Assembly: GCA_024638885.1 (NCBI GenBank)
Contig: JAHEJL010000003.1
Coordinates: 45,912-109,911 of the forward strand
From: Coraliomargarita sp.
GTDB lineage: Bacteria; Verrucomicrobiota; Verrucomicrobiia; Opitutales; UBA953
Direction: 5' to 3'
DNA length: 64,000 nucleotides
The notes under the pieces were generated by a model. The model ran no database searches. It was not told the origin of the DNA and was given only the letters and a program-made list of their open reading frames with translations. Position numbers and translations under genes: made by a program. Below are positions 8,263 through 18,355 of the stretch, one piece after another (within the stretch, counting starts at the first letter, position 1; each line of letters starts with the position of its first letter).

Positions 8263-9063
8263 ATGTCGAGCGGAGGCAAAGGCTGGATCGGTTCCGTCGC
8301 GGTGCACCTCGGCATCCTCGGCGCGGTCATCGGCTTCTCCTGGTACGCCGCGCGTCACGGCGGCGAGGCGATCGAGCCGGCGGATCCGCTGCTCGTCGAC
8401 CTGAACGGCATCCCAGGCAAGCGTCCCGGCGAGGTCGGCAAGAAGGCCGGTGTGGCGCAGGGCACCGAGACCGGCAGCAACAACGGCATCGCCCGGATCC
8501 ACGTCAAGAAGCTGGACGTCGAGAAGATCCTCAAGCAACGCGAACAGGCCGAAGCCGAAGGCGCCGCCACCAACGCTTCCCCGAAGTCGATGTCTAAGGC
8601 TTCGTCGAAAACCGGCGCCGGCAGCACCTCGAACAAGACCACCCTCGGCGAATTCATGAAGTCGAAGGGCGGCAAGGCCGGTTCCGGCAAGACGGGCGGC
8701 ATCGGCGGCGTGTCGGTGAAGAAAGGCCGCAACTACGGCAGCGGCGACAACGGCGGCGAAGGCGGCTCGGCTTCCGAGCAGGCGCTCTACGCCGGCGAAG
8801 TGCAGGCCCGCCTGCGCTCCGCCTGGACCGAGATCGTCGCGGCCGAAGGCGCCTCGGTGGCGGCCACGGGTTCGTGCGGCGTCACGGTCTCCGTCGACGC
8901 CTCCGGCTTCGTCACCTTCTCCGGCTGGCTCACGCGCCCGTCCGACCCGCGCATGGCGGACATGGTCCGGCGCGCCTGCGGCATGATCGGCAACTGCGGC
9001 AAGCCGCCGGCCGGGAAGTCGTTCAAGATCGACTTCACCAAGATCAGCCTGTCCGACGCCTGA
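8263..9063 (+). CDS. TonB/TolA-like energy-transducing periplasm-spanning protein
   Basis: A 266-residue protein with an N-terminal membrane anchor (IGSVAVHLGILGAVIGFSWYA). A long Gly/Lys/Ser-rich low-complexity linker (about residues 45-170) would span the periplasm. The compact C-terminal domain begins about residue 175 (YAGEVQARLRSAW) and has the TolA/TonB C-terminal pattern of a conserved Trp and V-V-G-F-F-W-like strands. It starts one base after the exbD stop. It is probably the third part of this energy-coupling complex. No outer-membrane receptor is encoded nearby. Confidence 0.78.
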   Translation: MSSGGKGWIGSVAVHLGILGAVIGFSWYAARHGGEAIEPADPLLVDLNGIPGKRPGEVGKKAGVAQGTETGSNNGIARIHVKKLDVEKILKQREQAEAEGAATNASPKSMSKASSKTGAGSTSNKTTLGEFMKSKGGKAGSGKTGGIGGVSVKKGRNYGSGDNGGEGGSASEQALYAGEVQARLRSAWTEIVAAEGASVAATGSCGVTVSVDASGFVTFSGWLTRPSDPRMADMVRRACGMIGNCGKPPAGKSFKIDFTKISLSDA

Positions 9064-9069
9064 GCCCGC

Positions 9070-9534
9070 TCAGTCGCGGAGCTCGAGGACGATCTGCACC
9101 TCGACGGAGACGCCGAGCGGCAGGCCGTTGACGGACACCGCGGCGCGGGCGTGCTTGCCGGCGTCGCCGAAGACCTGGAGCAGGAACTCCGAGGCGCCGT
9201 TGACCACCTTGGGGCTGTCGCTGAAGCCGTCGACGCCGTTGACGAAGCCGTTGACCATCACCACGCGGGCGACGCGGTCGAGCGAGCCGAGGGCGGCCTT
9301 GGCGTTGGCCAGCGCGTTGAGCGTGCAGAGCTTGGCGGCCTCGGCGGCCTGGACGAGGTCGACCTCGCGGCCGACCTTGCCGAGCGAGACGACCTTGCCG
9401 TCCTTCATCGGCAGCGTGCCGGCGAGGTACAGGAGGTTGCCCGTGCGGACGGCCGGGACGTAGGCGCCGGCGGCGGCGGGAGGGGTCGGCAGGGTGAGGC
9501 CGAGTTCGGTGAGGCGGGCTTCGACGGAGGACAT
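9070..9534 (-). CDS. RidA/YjgF family protein
   Basis: A 154-residue Rid-family protein, longer than classical RidA (about 130) and closer in length to the YjgH/Rid4-7 type subgroups. GNLLYLAGTLP and ALGSLDRVARVVMVNGFVN are typical. Members often hydrolyse reactive enamines or imines, but the Arg needed for that in RidA is not clearly placed here, so activity is uncertain. It lies 4 bp downstream of the HPP gene on the same strand. Confidence 0.82.
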   Translation of the reverse strand: MSSVEARLTELGLTLPTPPAAAGAYVPAVRTGNLLYLAGTLPMKDGKVVSLGKVGREVDLVQAAEAAKLCTLNALANAKAALGSLDRVARVVMVNGFVNGVDGFSDSPKVVNGASEFLLQVFGDAGKHARAAVSVNGLPLGVSVEVQIVLELRD

Positions 9535-9538
9535 AAGT

Positions 9539-10030
9539 TCAGAACCAATACTTGGGCCAGCGGGCCTCGCGGCGCAAGTTGTGATAGAAGAGGGCGACGA
9601 CCACGATCAGGACGGCGCCGGTCAGGGTGGGGAAGAGCAGGAAGGTCCAAGTGGGCTTCAGCGCGAACACGATCAGCGGATTGGAGCAGGCCGGCGGGTG
9701 CACGGTGCGCGTCAGCTTCATGAGGCCGATGGCGGTGCCGACGGCCAAGGCATCGCACCACCAGGAAGCGTGGCAGAAATGGAGGAAGAGCAGCCCGCAG
9801 GCCGCGCCGATGAGGTGGCCGAGGAGGACGTTGCGCGGCTGGCAGAAGGGCGAGTCCGGGTAGGCGAAGACGAGCAGCGCGCTGGCGGCGAAGGAGCCGA
9901 GCAGCAGCATGACCTCGAGTTCGCGGCTGACGTAGGAAAGCCCGCCGATCACGGCGACCGCCGCGAGCACGGTCGCGATGATGACGGACGCGGAAGAACG
10001 CGGCGGAGGGTTCGCCCCGTCGCCGCGCAT
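9539..10030 (-). CDS. HPP family membrane protein
   Basis: A 163-residue protein with four to five hydrophobic segments and the family signature HPPACSNP (usually HPPAGxxP). It also has QPRNVLLGHLIGAACGLLF. HPP proteins are integral membrane proteins, and some plant and cyanobacterial members are linked to nitrite transport. No transport substrate is known for most. The ATG at 10030 is preceded by a GAAGAAG-like ribosome site. A TTG at 10048 is also in frame. Confidence 0.82.
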   Translation of the reverse strand: MRGDGANPPPRSSASVIIATVLAAVAVIGGLSYVSRELEVMLLLGSFAASALLVFAYPDSPFCQPRNVLLGHLIGAACGLLFLHFCHASWWCDALAVGTAIGLMKLTRTVHPPACSNPLIVFALKPTWTFLLFPTLTGAVLIVVVALFYHNLRREARWPKYWF

Positions 10031-10067
10031 CTTCTTCAGGAGTTCCAAGGGGACGAGGCCGAGGGCC

Positions 10068-10574
10068 TTACTTCAGCGTCTTGATGCCGGCCAGGAGCTC
10101 CTGCACGAGTTCGCGGCTGCGGGCCTTGACCTCGCGGTTGAGCGTGGCTTCCGAGGTGCCCATGGCGCGCTTGGACTGGGCGTAGGACTGCGCGAGGACG
10201 GCTTCCTTGTTGCGGGTGATGGTCGCGTTGTCGCGGACGGCGAGGATGACGTCGGCGTTATAACGGCCGAGGCCGCGGTCGAGGCGGACCTCGATGGTGA
10301 GCAGCGGGGTGGTGGCTTCCGGGCTCAGGCCTTCGACGGGCTTCGGCACGATGTTGGCGCGGCGCATCTCGAGCTCCATGGCGTCGCGGATCTCGCTGCG
10401 CAGGTCGGCGTCCTCGGCACGGCTTTCCGACGTCGTGACGTCGATGAAGAAGAAGGTGATGCCGCGGAGCTTGGCGAAGGCCTTGTCGTCGCCGGAGGCG
10501 CGGAGAGGGTCGGCTTGGGCGAAACCGGAGACGGCGGCCAGGGTGGCCACGAGGGCGAGGGCGAGGGAACGCAT
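10068..10574 (-). CDS. Secreted protein of unknown function
   Basis: A 168-residue protein with a clear Sec signal peptide (MRSLALALVATLAAVSGFAQA, cleavage near residue 21). The mature part is hydrophilic, with alternating strands and a final helix (REVKARSRELVQELLAGI). No catalytic motif or family was recognised. It lies 30 bp downstream of the oppA-like gene on the same strand and may share its transcript. Confidence 0.65.
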   Translation of the reverse strand: MRSLALALVATLAAVSGFAQADPLRASGDDKAFAKLRGITFFFIDVTTSESRAEDADLRSEIRDAMELEMRRANIVPKPVEGLSPEATTPLLTIEVRLDRGLGRYNADVILAVRDNATITRNKEAVLAQSYAQSKRAMGTSEATLNREVKARSRELVQELLAGIKTLK

Positions 10575-10604
10575 GGAGTCAGGTTAGATGGGCGGGGCGG
10601 GCCT

Positions 10605-12269
10605 TCAATCCCCTTTCGCGGGGACGAGCTTCACGCCGGTGAAAGGATGCTGGTCCAGCAGGGTGGGGTGCCAGCCTTGCACCTCGGGGCGGATGAGGAA
10701 CTTGTTCTTGTTGAACGCCACGGGCAGCACGGGCGCCTGGCTGACGAGCCGGGCTTCGGCCTGCTGGAAATAACCGAAGCGCTTCGTGGCGTCGGTCTCC
10801 TTGGCGGCGAGCCCGAGCAGGCGGTCGTATTCGGCGTCGCTCCACTTGGAGATGTTCAGTTCGTTGCCGGTGATGAGCATCTCCAGGAAGGTGTTGGGGT
10901 CGTTGTAATCGCCGACCCAGGCGCCGCGGCACAGGTGGTATTCCCCTTTGCGCATCGCCGAGAGGTAGACCTTCCATTCGAGGTTGCGCAGCTCGACCTC
11001 GACGCCGAGTTCGCGACGCCACATTTCCTGGTACGCCTGCGCCATCATCTGCTGGCCTTCGGAGGTCGCGTAAAGGTAGTCGAACTTCGGCAGCCCCTTG
11101 CCCCCGGGGTAGCCCGCTTCGGCGAGGAGGCGGCGGGCTTCGGTCACGTCCTGCTTCCAGCGCGCGGTCGGCTGGAACCCGCCGGTGCCGGGCGGCGTGA
11201 AATGCAGGGCGGGCGTCTCGCCGGCGCGCAGGACTTTTTCCGTGATGAGGTTGCGGTCGATCGCCATGCCGAGGGCCCGGCGGACGCGCGGATCGCCGAG
11301 CGCCTTGCGCGCCGCGACGTCGGCCGGCTTGGCGCCCTTGATGTCGCAGTTCACCCAGACGAAGGCGGTCGAGAGGAACGGATCGAGGCGGAGCTGCGGG
11401 GCCTGCTGCTCGCGGAGTTTCGCGACCTTGTAGGGCGGCACGGCGCCGGTGATGTGGAGCTCGCCGCCGCGGAAGGCGCGCTCTTCGGCGAAGAGGTCGG
11501 AAATCGCGCGGAACTCGACGGCGTTGAGCGAGACTTCTTTGGCGTTCCAGTAGCGCGGGTTCTTGCGGACGACCACGCGGCGGGCCACTTCCCACGTCTC
11601 CAGCGTGAAGGCGCCGTTGCCGACGAGCGAGCCGGGGCGCGTCCACTGGGTATTGAGGGAGTCCATCTTGCCGTGCTGGAGGATCGTGCCGGGGTGCACG
11701 GGTATCCAGCTATGGTGGCAAAGGAGCTGCAGGAAGTAGGGGATGGGATCTTCGAGCTCGATGACGAGCGTGTGCGCATCCGGCGCGCGCACGCCGACCG
11801 ACCTGAAATCCTTGGTCTTGCCGGCGTTGAAATCCTTGGCCCCGCGGATGCCGTGGAGCATCGAGGCATATTCGGCGCCGAAGCTCGGCGTGAGCATGCG
11901 TTCGTAGCTGAACAGGAAATCCGCCGAGGTCAGGGCGTCGCCGTTGGACCAGCGGGCCTCGGGGCGGAGGCGGAAGGTCCAGGTCTTGCCGTCCTTCGAC
12001 ATCGTCCAGCTTGCCGCCACGCCGGGGACCGGATGCAGGTCCTTGGGGTCGTAGCTGACGAGCCCTTCGAACAGCGCCGCGATGATATGGCTCTCGCTGA
12101 GGCCGGTGATCGTCTGCGGGTCGAGGCCCGAGGGCTCCGCCATGTTGTTGATGATCAGGTAGCCTTCGGCGGCCTTCTTCTCGACGGTCGTCCGTCCGTC
12201 GCCGCACCCCACGAGTAGGGTCGCCAGGGCGAGCAGGGCGGCCGTCCAACGGTGCGCGGGGCGAAGCAT
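10605..12269 (-). CDS. Peptide ABC transporter substrate-binding lipoprotein (OppA/SBP family 5)
   Basis: A 554-residue lipoprotein. The signal ends in the lipobox LLVGC (Cys near residue 22), so the protein is probably lipid-anchored. The body has family 5 features: INNMAEPSGLDPQTI, the conserved FRLRPEARWSNGDALTSADF, and GVPPY-like and DYNDPNTFLEM segments as in OppA/DppA. It would bind oligopeptides outside the inner membrane. No permease or ATPase genes are adjacent, so it is an orphan binding protein here. I chose the ATG at 12269 because the lipoprotein signal begins there. Upstream in-frame codons overlap the divergent cupin gene. Confidence 0.88.
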   Translation of the reverse strand: MLRPAHRWTAALLALATLLVGCGDGRTTVEKKAAEGYLIINNMAEPSGLDPQTITGLSESHIIAALFEGLVSYDPKDLHPVPGVAASWTMSKDGKTWTFRLRPEARWSNGDALTSADFLFSYERMLTPSFGAEYASMLHGIRGAKDFNAGKTKDFRSVGVRAPDAHTLVIELEDPIPYFLQLLCHHSWIPVHPGTILQHGKMDSLNTQWTRPGSLVGNGAFTLETWEVARRVVVRKNPRYWNAKEVSLNAVEFRAISDLFAEERAFRGGELHITGAVPPYKVAKLREQQAPQLRLDPFLSTAFVWVNCDIKGAKPADVAARKALGDPRVRRALGMAIDRNLITEKVLRAGETPALHFTPPGTGGFQPTARWKQDVTEARRLLAEAGYPGGKGLPKFDYLYATSEGQQMMAQAYQEMWRRELGVEVELRNLEWKVYLSAMRKGEYHLCRGAWVGDYNDPNTFLEMLITGNELNISKWSDAEYDRLLGLAAKETDATKRFGYFQQAEARLVSQAPVLPVAFNKNKFLIRPEVQGWHPTLLDQHPFTGVKLVPAKGD

Positions 12270-12356
12270 GCCGCAGATTAGGCCCGGGGTCGGCCCGAGG
12301 GCAAGGCGTCTGGATGGGCTCTTTACTCCCTCCGGCGGGTTTCCTAGATATCCCGC

Positions 12357-12872
12357 ATGATCACCCCGACCCGTCGCGACCTCGTCGTCGCCGCCCTGAC
12401 CGCTTCCGTCTGCCTCGGACTCTTCGGCTTCGTCGGCCAGGACCGTCTCGCCGCGTCCGTGCCGGCGCCCCAGCCCATCATGGGCTCGATGGCCTTTGAT
12501 TGGGAGAAGTTGGTCGTGAAGAAGACCAAGGTCGGCGAGTCCCGGACGATCTGCCGCGCGCCCACCGCGACCCTCGACGAGTTCGAGATGCATGTGACGA
12601 CCTTGGACAAGGGCCAGATGCCGCACCCCGCGCACCAGCACGCCGACGAGGAGCTGCTGATCGTGAAGGAGGGCACCGTCGAGGCGCTCGTCGCCGGCGA
12701 CTGGGTGAAGCTCGGCCCCGGCTCGGTCATCTTCCAGGCCGCCAACATCGACCACGCCATCCGCAACGCGGGCGAAGGCCGGGCGACCTACCACGTCATC
12801 AAGTGGAACTCGCCGGGCATGCTGGCCAAGCGCGAGGCCGCGAAGGCCGCGGCCAAGGCCGCCGCGAAATAA
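12357..12872 (+). CDS. Exported cupin-domain protein
   Basis: A 171-residue protein. The leader TRRDLVVAALTASVCLGLFG is Tat-like (one TRRD motif). A single cupin barrel follows: motif 1 HPAHQHADEELLIVKEG gives two His and one Glu metal ligands, and motif 2 is GPGSVIFQAANIDHAIRNAG. The tail is an Ala/Lys repeat. The function is not predictable beyond a metal-binding small-molecule or redox role. It is divergent from oppA with an 87 bp spacer and converges on glnB at a shared terminator. Confidence 0.78.
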   Translation: MITPTRRDLVVAALTASVCLGLFGFVGQDRLAASVPAPQPIMGSMAFDWEKLVVKKTKVGESRTICRAPTATLDEFEMHVTTLDKGQMPHPAHQHADEELLIVKEGTVEALVAGDWVKLGPGSVIFQAANIDHAIRNAGEGRATYHVIKWNSPGMLAKREAAKAAAKAAAK

Positions 12873-12882
12873 GCCAAAGAAA

Positions 12883-12905
12883 AAGGGCGTCCGAGGGACG
12901 CCCTT
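12883..12905. terminator. Bidirectional terminator between cupin gene and glnB
   Basis: A perfect 10-bp stem (AAGGGCGTCC / GGACGCCCTT) with a 3-base loop lies between the convergent genes. An A-run on the left gives a U-tract for minus-strand transcripts. Confidence 0.85.
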
Positions 12906-12928
12906 CTGCTTGCTCCGAACTGGGGGAC

Positions 12929-14003
<1,075 letters not shown>

Positions 14004-14007
<4 letters not shown>

Positions 14008-14789
14008 GCGAGCGCGGCGACGACGGCGTCGCGGATGGCCTTGGCGGTCGGGGCGGCAGCGGTGCCGGCCAGCGGGATGCCGGCCTTGCGCAGCGCGTCG
14101 GCGGTGGTGGCGCCGATGGCGACGGCCTTGGGCTGGCGCGCGCCGGCGTCCGGACGCAGCGAAGCGGCCTGGTGCAGGAACGATTCCACCGCGGAAGGGC
14201 TGGCGAAGACGATGACGTCGGCGCCGCGGCGACGGAACTCGGCGGCCTCGGGGGATTCGGCGACGGACTTCTCCTCGGTGGCGTAGACCTTGATGACGTC
14301 GACGATCGCCATCGCGCCGTCGGCGAGCAGGCGCGGCAGCTCGGGGGTGTTGAGGTTGCCGGTGACGACGAGGATCTTCTGGTTCTCGACGTCGTGCTTG
14401 GTCATCAGCTCGCGGCCGAGCGAGAGCGCGTCGTTCTGCGTGGCGGTGAGGTCGGAATCGAGGTGGTACTGGCGCAGGGCCTTCTCGGTCGCGGGGCCGA
14501 GGCACGCGAAGCGCACGCCGCCGACGGAACGGATGTCGGTGAAGCGCTCGAAGAAACGGTCGAAGAAGCCGCGCACGCCGTTGGCGCTGGTGAAGACGAG
14601 CCAGTCGTATTCGCCCATGGCGTCGAGGACCTCGCTCAGCACGGTGTCATCGGGCTCGAACTTGATCTCGAGCAACGGCAGTTCGGAGACCGCGGCGCCG
14701 GCTTCGGTGAGCGCGGACTTCCAGTCGGCGCCGCGTCCTTCCGGACGGGTGAGGACGACGAGGCGGTCGCGGAGGGGGAGTTTGCTCAT
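14004..14789 (-). CDS. hemD: Uroporphyrinogen-III synthase
   Basis: A 261-residue HemD-type protein starting MSKLPLRDRLVVLTRPEGRG. Features are the N-terminal LVVLTRPEG, LVFTSANGVRGFF, CLGPATEKAL, and the C-terminal VIVFASPSAVESF with AVAIGATTADALRKAG. HemD closes hydroxymethylbilane with inversion of ring D. HemD sequences are poorly conserved, but position directly downstream of hemC (2 bp gap) supports the call. It overlaps trpF by 4 bp. Confidence 0.92.
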
Positions 14790-14791
14790 GT

Positions 14792-15646
14792 TCAGCGGGG
14801 CAGGATCTGGCGGAGGATGTCGTCGGCCAAGGCGGAGGCCGCGGCGAGGTCGGTGACGGGGAAAGCGAAGTCGCGGCGGCCGAAGTCGGCGCGGAAGAGG
14901 TGCACGCGGCCCGCGGCGTGGTGGCACGCGAACGCGGTGTGGCAGCCTTCGCCGAGCTTGGCGAGGAACAGGCGCTCGACGGTGACGGAGTAGGTCGTGG
15001 CGGCGCAGCCGGCGGCGGCGAACTGCGCGACCTCGGCCGAGCGCGACTGGATGGCGACGGCGCCCTGGCCGGCGGCGGGCACCATGGACTCGAGGGCGAC
15101 GGGCTCGAACGCGAGGCCGGGCCATGCCTTGATGCCGAGGCGGTTGAGGCCGGAGGCGGCGAGGTAGGAGGCGTCGGCGTCGCCGTTGGCGAGCTTCTTG
15201 AGGCGGGTGTCGACGTTGCCGCGGAGCTCGGTCCACTGGGCCTGCGGGAAGGCGAGGGCGCCCTGCGCGCGGCGGCGCGGGCTGCCGGTGGCGATGAGCT
15301 TCGGGCCGGCGATCTCTCTGCGGCGCACGAGCACGTCGCGCGCGTCCTGGCGCGGCAGGCAGACGGCGATGGCGAGGCCGGCGGGCATCTCGGTCGGCAG
15401 GTCCTTGGAACTGTGGATCGCGAGGTCGGCTTCGCCGCGCAGGAGGGCCTGCTCGAGCTCGGCGGTGAAGAGGCCTTTGCCGCCCTGCTTCTCGAGCGAC
15501 CAGCTCGCCTGGCGGTCGCCGGTGGTCGTCAGGATGCGGATCTCGGTGGGGCGGCCGAGCGCCTGCTGCAGGCGGGCGGCGGCGTCGTGCGTCTGCTGGA
15601 GGGCCAGCGGGCTGCCACGGGTGACGATGACGATGGGGCCGGACAT
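14792..15646 (-). CDS. hemC: Hydroxymethylbilane synthase (porphobilinogen deaminase)
   Basis: A 284-residue HemC that joins four porphobilinogens into hydroxymethylbilane. Features are VIVTRGSPLAL at the N-terminus, the catalytic-Asp region AIHSSKDLPTEMP, the cofactor-binding arginines in TGSPRRRAQ and LRGNVDTRL, and C235 in LGEGCHTAF, the attachment point of the dipyrromethane cofactor. It is slightly short at the C-terminus against E. coli (313). It leads hemC-hemD-trpF. The next haem-pathway gene, hemB, lies about 48 kb away at the right edge. Confidence 0.95.
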   Translation of the reverse strand: MSGPIVIVTRGSPLALQQTHDAAARLQQALGRPTEIRILTTTGDRQASWSLEKQGGKGLFTAELEQALLRGEADLAIHSSKDLPTEMPAGLAIAVCLPRQDARDVLVRRREIAGPKLIATGSPRRRAQGALAFPQAQWTELRGNVDTRLKKLANGDADASYLAASGLNRLGIKAWPGLAFEPVALESMVPAAGQGAVAIQSRSAEVAQFAAAGCAATTYSVTVERLFLAKLGEGCHTAFACHHAAGRVHLFRADFGRRDFAFPVTDLAAASALADDILRQILPR

Positions 15647-15656
15647 GACGGAAGGG

Positions 15657-15992
15657 TTAGCCGCGACGGAGCAGCCAGAGCACGCCCCAGGCGGCGGGCA
15701 CGGCGAGGTTGCCGACGAGCAGGGCGGTGGCCGCGAGGCGGAGGAGGTCCCAGCCGCGGTTCATGGTGGCCATCGCGGAAATCACCGCGCCGCCGAGGGC
15801 GATCGGGATGCCCATGCCGACGCCGAGCCAGACCACGCGGTCGTAGGGATCCTGGACGAGGCCGAGGAAGACCTGGCCGCCGCGGTAGGAAAGGATGCTG
15901 GCGGCGTACAGCGCGCCGCCGGCGAGGAGGAGGGAGAACGCCTGGACGACGCCATAGGCGCGGGAGTCGTCTTCGGTGAGTTCGGTGGACAC
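15657..15992 (-). CDS. Small membrane protein of unknown function
   Basis: A 111-residue protein from a GTG at 15992. An alternative TTG at 16034 adds 14 residues. Hydrophobic segments are VVQAFSLLLAGGALYAASIL, VVWLGVGMGIPIALGGAVISA and LAATALLVGNLAVPAAWGVLW, so three membrane spans are likely. No family was recognised. It sits 10 bp upstream of hemC on the same strand, and co-transcription hints at a role near haem synthesis or membrane redox, but this is only context. Confidence 0.6.
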   Translation of the reverse strand: MSTELTEDDSRAYGVVQAFSLLLAGGALYAASILSYRGGQVFLGLVQDPYDRVVWLGVGMGIPIALGGAVISAMATMNRGWDLLRLAATALLVGNLAVPAAWGVLWLLRRG

Positions 15993-16039
15993 GCCGTCAG
16001 CAAAGACGCCCCCTGCCGGACTTCCAAGTTTCAAGTTTC

Positions 16040-16064
16040 CCGGGGCGGGAATAATCCGCCCCGG
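16040..16064 (-). terminator. Hairpin after the symporter gene
   Basis: A 9-bp stem CCGGGGCGG / CCGCCCCGG with a 7-base loop lies just downstream of the symporter stop on the minus strand. No clear U-tract follows. It abuts heptamer words TTCCAAG, TTTCAAG, TTTCCCG at 16022-16042. Confidence 0.45.
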
Positions 16065-16073
16065 GGACTTGGC

Positions 16074-17909
16074 TCAGTGGCCGCCGAGGCCTTCGTGCTC
16101 CTTGATGTACTCCTGCTTCAGGCCCAGGGCTTCCGGGGCGTGGAGGACGAGCATCTTCATGCGCACGTCGGCCGGGACCGTCGACGCCGTGGCCTTCGAG
16201 ACCACGATCATCAGGACGATCGACAGCGGCACGGCCCAGATGGCGGGCTGTTCGCAGAGGATGCGGGCGAGCGGGTGCGCGACCCAGTAGTCGGCGATGC
16301 CCTTGGCGAGCGGATGGTCGGCCCAGTAGGCGGCGAGTTCCGCGGCGTCGGTCAGCTTCTTCGCCTTGGCGACGGCCACGTCGGAGACGGATGTCAGGGT
16401 GATGGACGCGAGCGCGCTGAGGCCGCCGACGAGCATGCCCGTGGCCGCGCCGCGCATGGTCATGCCGCGCCACCAGACGCTCATGAAGAGCAGCGGGAAG
16501 TAGCTGGCGGCGGCGATGGCGAAGGCCTGGCCGACCATGAAGTTGATCTCGAGCGCCTCGACCTGCGAACCCAGGCCGACCGCGGTCACGCCTACGATCA
16601 GGGCCGACCACTTGAAGGCCTTGAGGCGCTGTTCCGGCGAGGAGGCCGGACGGAGGATGCGGCCGTAGATGTCGTGCGCGAGGGCGCTGGACATCGAGAC
16701 GAGCAGGCCGGAGAAGGTCGACATGAACGCGGCGAAGGCGCCGGCGCAGGTGATACCCGAGAGGATCGAGCCGAGGAGCGGATGGTCGCGGCCGGCGAGC
16801 AGCGTGGGCAGTTCGAGCACGACCTTGTCCGTACCCTTGGCGCCGACGGCGTCGTAGAGTTCCGGCGTGAGCGAGCGGCCGATGACGCCGTAGACGGGCG
16901 GGAAGACGTAGAAGACGCCGATCAGGATCATGACCCACATCGTGGTGCGCTTCGCGGCGACGCCGTCCGGGTTCGTGTAGAAGCGGACGAGGATATGCGG
17001 CAGACCGGCGGTGCCGCAGACGAGCGCGATGATCAGCGAGTAAGTGTAGAGGAGCGAGTAGGGCTGCTTGTTCGCTTCGAGCGCGGCCTTCGCTTCGGGC
17101 GTCTTGGCGGCGGCGATGGAGGCGTCGACGGCCTTGGTGGTCAGCTTGCCGAACGGCGCGATCCACTGTTCATCCTTCGGGGCCTTGGCCGGCAGGGCCT
17201 TGCGCTCGATGCCCGCCGGGGCGGCGGCGACGGTCTCCTGGGCGGTCTTGTTGGCCTCGAGGTGCTGCTGGTAGTGGCCGACGATCGAGGCCAGGACGAA
17301 GATCGGCAGGGTGATCGCGAACACCTTGAGCCAATACTGGAAGGCCTGCACGAGGGTGATGCCCTTCATGCCGCCGAGCGACACGTTGAGGGTGATGACC
17401 GCGCCCACGACGACCACGCCGGCCCAATAGGGCAGGCCGGGGAAGATGTAAGCGAGCGTGGTGCCGGCGCCCTTCATCTGCGGCATCGTGTAGAAGAAGC
17501 CGATGAAGAGGACGAAGCAGACGGCGATCTTGCGGAACAGCGGCGAATCATAGCGGCCTTCGGCGAAGTCCGGGATGGTGTAGGCGCCGAAACGGCGCAG
17601 CGGGCCGGCGATGAAGAGCAGCAGGAACAGGTAGCCGCAGGCGTAGCACACCGGGTACCAGAGCGCGTCGTAGCCCGTGGCCATGACCATGCCGGCGACG
17701 CCCATGAAGGACGCGGCGGACAGGTATTCGCCCGAGATGGCGGAGGCGTTCCAGCCGACGGAGACCGAGCGGCCCGCGACGAAGAAGTCGCCGGCGCTCT
17801 TGGACTTGCCGGCGGTCCAGAAGCCCATGCCGACGGTGATGACGACGGTGACGAGCGAGAAGAAGGCGATCCAAGGGTCGATGCCTTGGGCGGCGAGGAG
17901 GGCGTGCAT
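16074..17909 (-). CDS. Sodium:solute symporter, ActP/VC_2705 subfamily
   Basis: A 611-residue membrane protein with about 13 hydrophobic segments. The SSS core is GRSVSVGWNASAISGEYLSA followed by ASFMGVAGM, GYDALWYPVCYACGYL, and the Na-site region GLPHILVRFYTNPD. A hydrophilic insert of about 100 residues (near 235-320) interrupts the fold, as in the VC_2705 subgroup. These carriers pair with a DUF485 protein and take up acetate or other short carboxylates. It follows the DUF485 gene by 1 bp, the standard yjcH-actP order, so function is likely carboxylate uptake, substrate unproven. Confidence 0.88.
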   Translation of the reverse strand: MHALLAAQGIDPWIAFFSLVTVVITVGMGFWTAGKSKSAGDFFVAGRSVSVGWNASAISGEYLSAASFMGVAGMVMATGYDALWYPVCYACGYLFLLLFIAGPLRRFGAYTIPDFAEGRYDSPLFRKIAVCFVLFIGFFYTMPQMKGAGTTLAYIFPGLPYWAGVVVVGAVITLNVSLGGMKGITLVQAFQYWLKVFAITLPIFVLASIVGHYQQHLEANKTAQETVAAAPAGIERKALPAKAPKDEQWIAPFGKLTTKAVDASIAAAKTPEAKAALEANKQPYSLLYTYSLIIALVCGTAGLPHILVRFYTNPDGVAAKRTTMWVMILIGVFYVFPPVYGVIGRSLTPELYDAVGAKGTDKVVLELPTLLAGRDHPLLGSILSGITCAGAFAAFMSTFSGLLVSMSSALAHDIYGRILRPASSPEQRLKAFKWSALIVGVTAVGLGSQVEALEINFMVGQAFAIAAASYFPLLFMSVWWRGMTMRGAATGMLVGGLSALASITLTSVSDVAVAKAKKLTDAAELAAYWADHPLAKGIADYWVAHPLARILCEQPAIWAVPLSIVLMIVVSKATASTVPADVRMKMLVLHAPEALGLKQEYIKEHEGLGGH

Positions 17910-17910
17910 G

Positions 17911-18222
17911 TTACTTGGTCAGGCCGTCCTGGGCGGCTTTGGCTTCGGCGTCCTCGAGCGCGATCGAGCGCTTGATGAAGACGTAGGAGATGATCCAGAC
18001 GAAGGGGAAGAAGAGCACGCCGAGGATCAGCCACGTGAGCGTGAAGCCGGCGATGCGCTGGGCCATGAAGGCCGGCTGGTAGTAGTTCAGCAGCGGCAGG
18101 GCGACGAGCGCGACGACGAAGCACAGCGCGCAGGCGATGGATAGCTTGAGCTGGCCGCGCATCAGGCGCGCCAGGAACGCATCCGAATGGATGTCGTCCG
18201 GGGCAGGGGTGGACTCTCTCAT
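17911..18222 (-). CDS. DUF485 (YjcH-like) symporter partner protein
   Basis: A 103-residue protein with two membrane helices (LSIACALCFVVALVALPLL and LTWLILGVLFFPFVWIISYVF) and the family's acidic N-terminus. DUF485 genes sit directly upstream of ActP-type symporters, as here, and the product is thought to assist the carrier. The ATG at 18222 gives the usual family length. Confidence 0.85.
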   Translation of the reverse strand: MRESTPAPDDIHSDAFLARLMRGQLKLSIACALCFVVALVALPLLNYYQPAFMAQRIAGFTLTWLILGVLFFPFVWIISYVFIKRSIALEDAEAKAAQDGLTK

Positions 18223-18307
18223 GGGGGTGTCGGTAGCCAATCCTTTTGGCCACGCTTGGCAACCCCTTGGATGACCCCGTCCGGGCGGCTCCTTTTTGGA
18301 CACGAAA

Positions 18308-18331
18308 AAGGGCCGACTTGCGTCGGCCCTT
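18308..18331 (-). terminator. Terminator of ilvC
   Basis: A perfect 10-bp stem AAGGGCCGAC / GTCGGCCCTT with a 4-base loop, followed on the minus strand by TTTTTCG. It is placed 25 bp after the ilvC stop. Confidence 0.87.
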
Positions 18332-18355
18332 CGTTTTCCGGTTTCCCGGCGACCC

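Noticed and set aside
18223..18307. Second sigma-54 promoter (TTGGCAAC then TTGGAT) before the symporter unit
   Set aside because: The match is on the wrong strand for DUF485/actP and the -12 element is poor.
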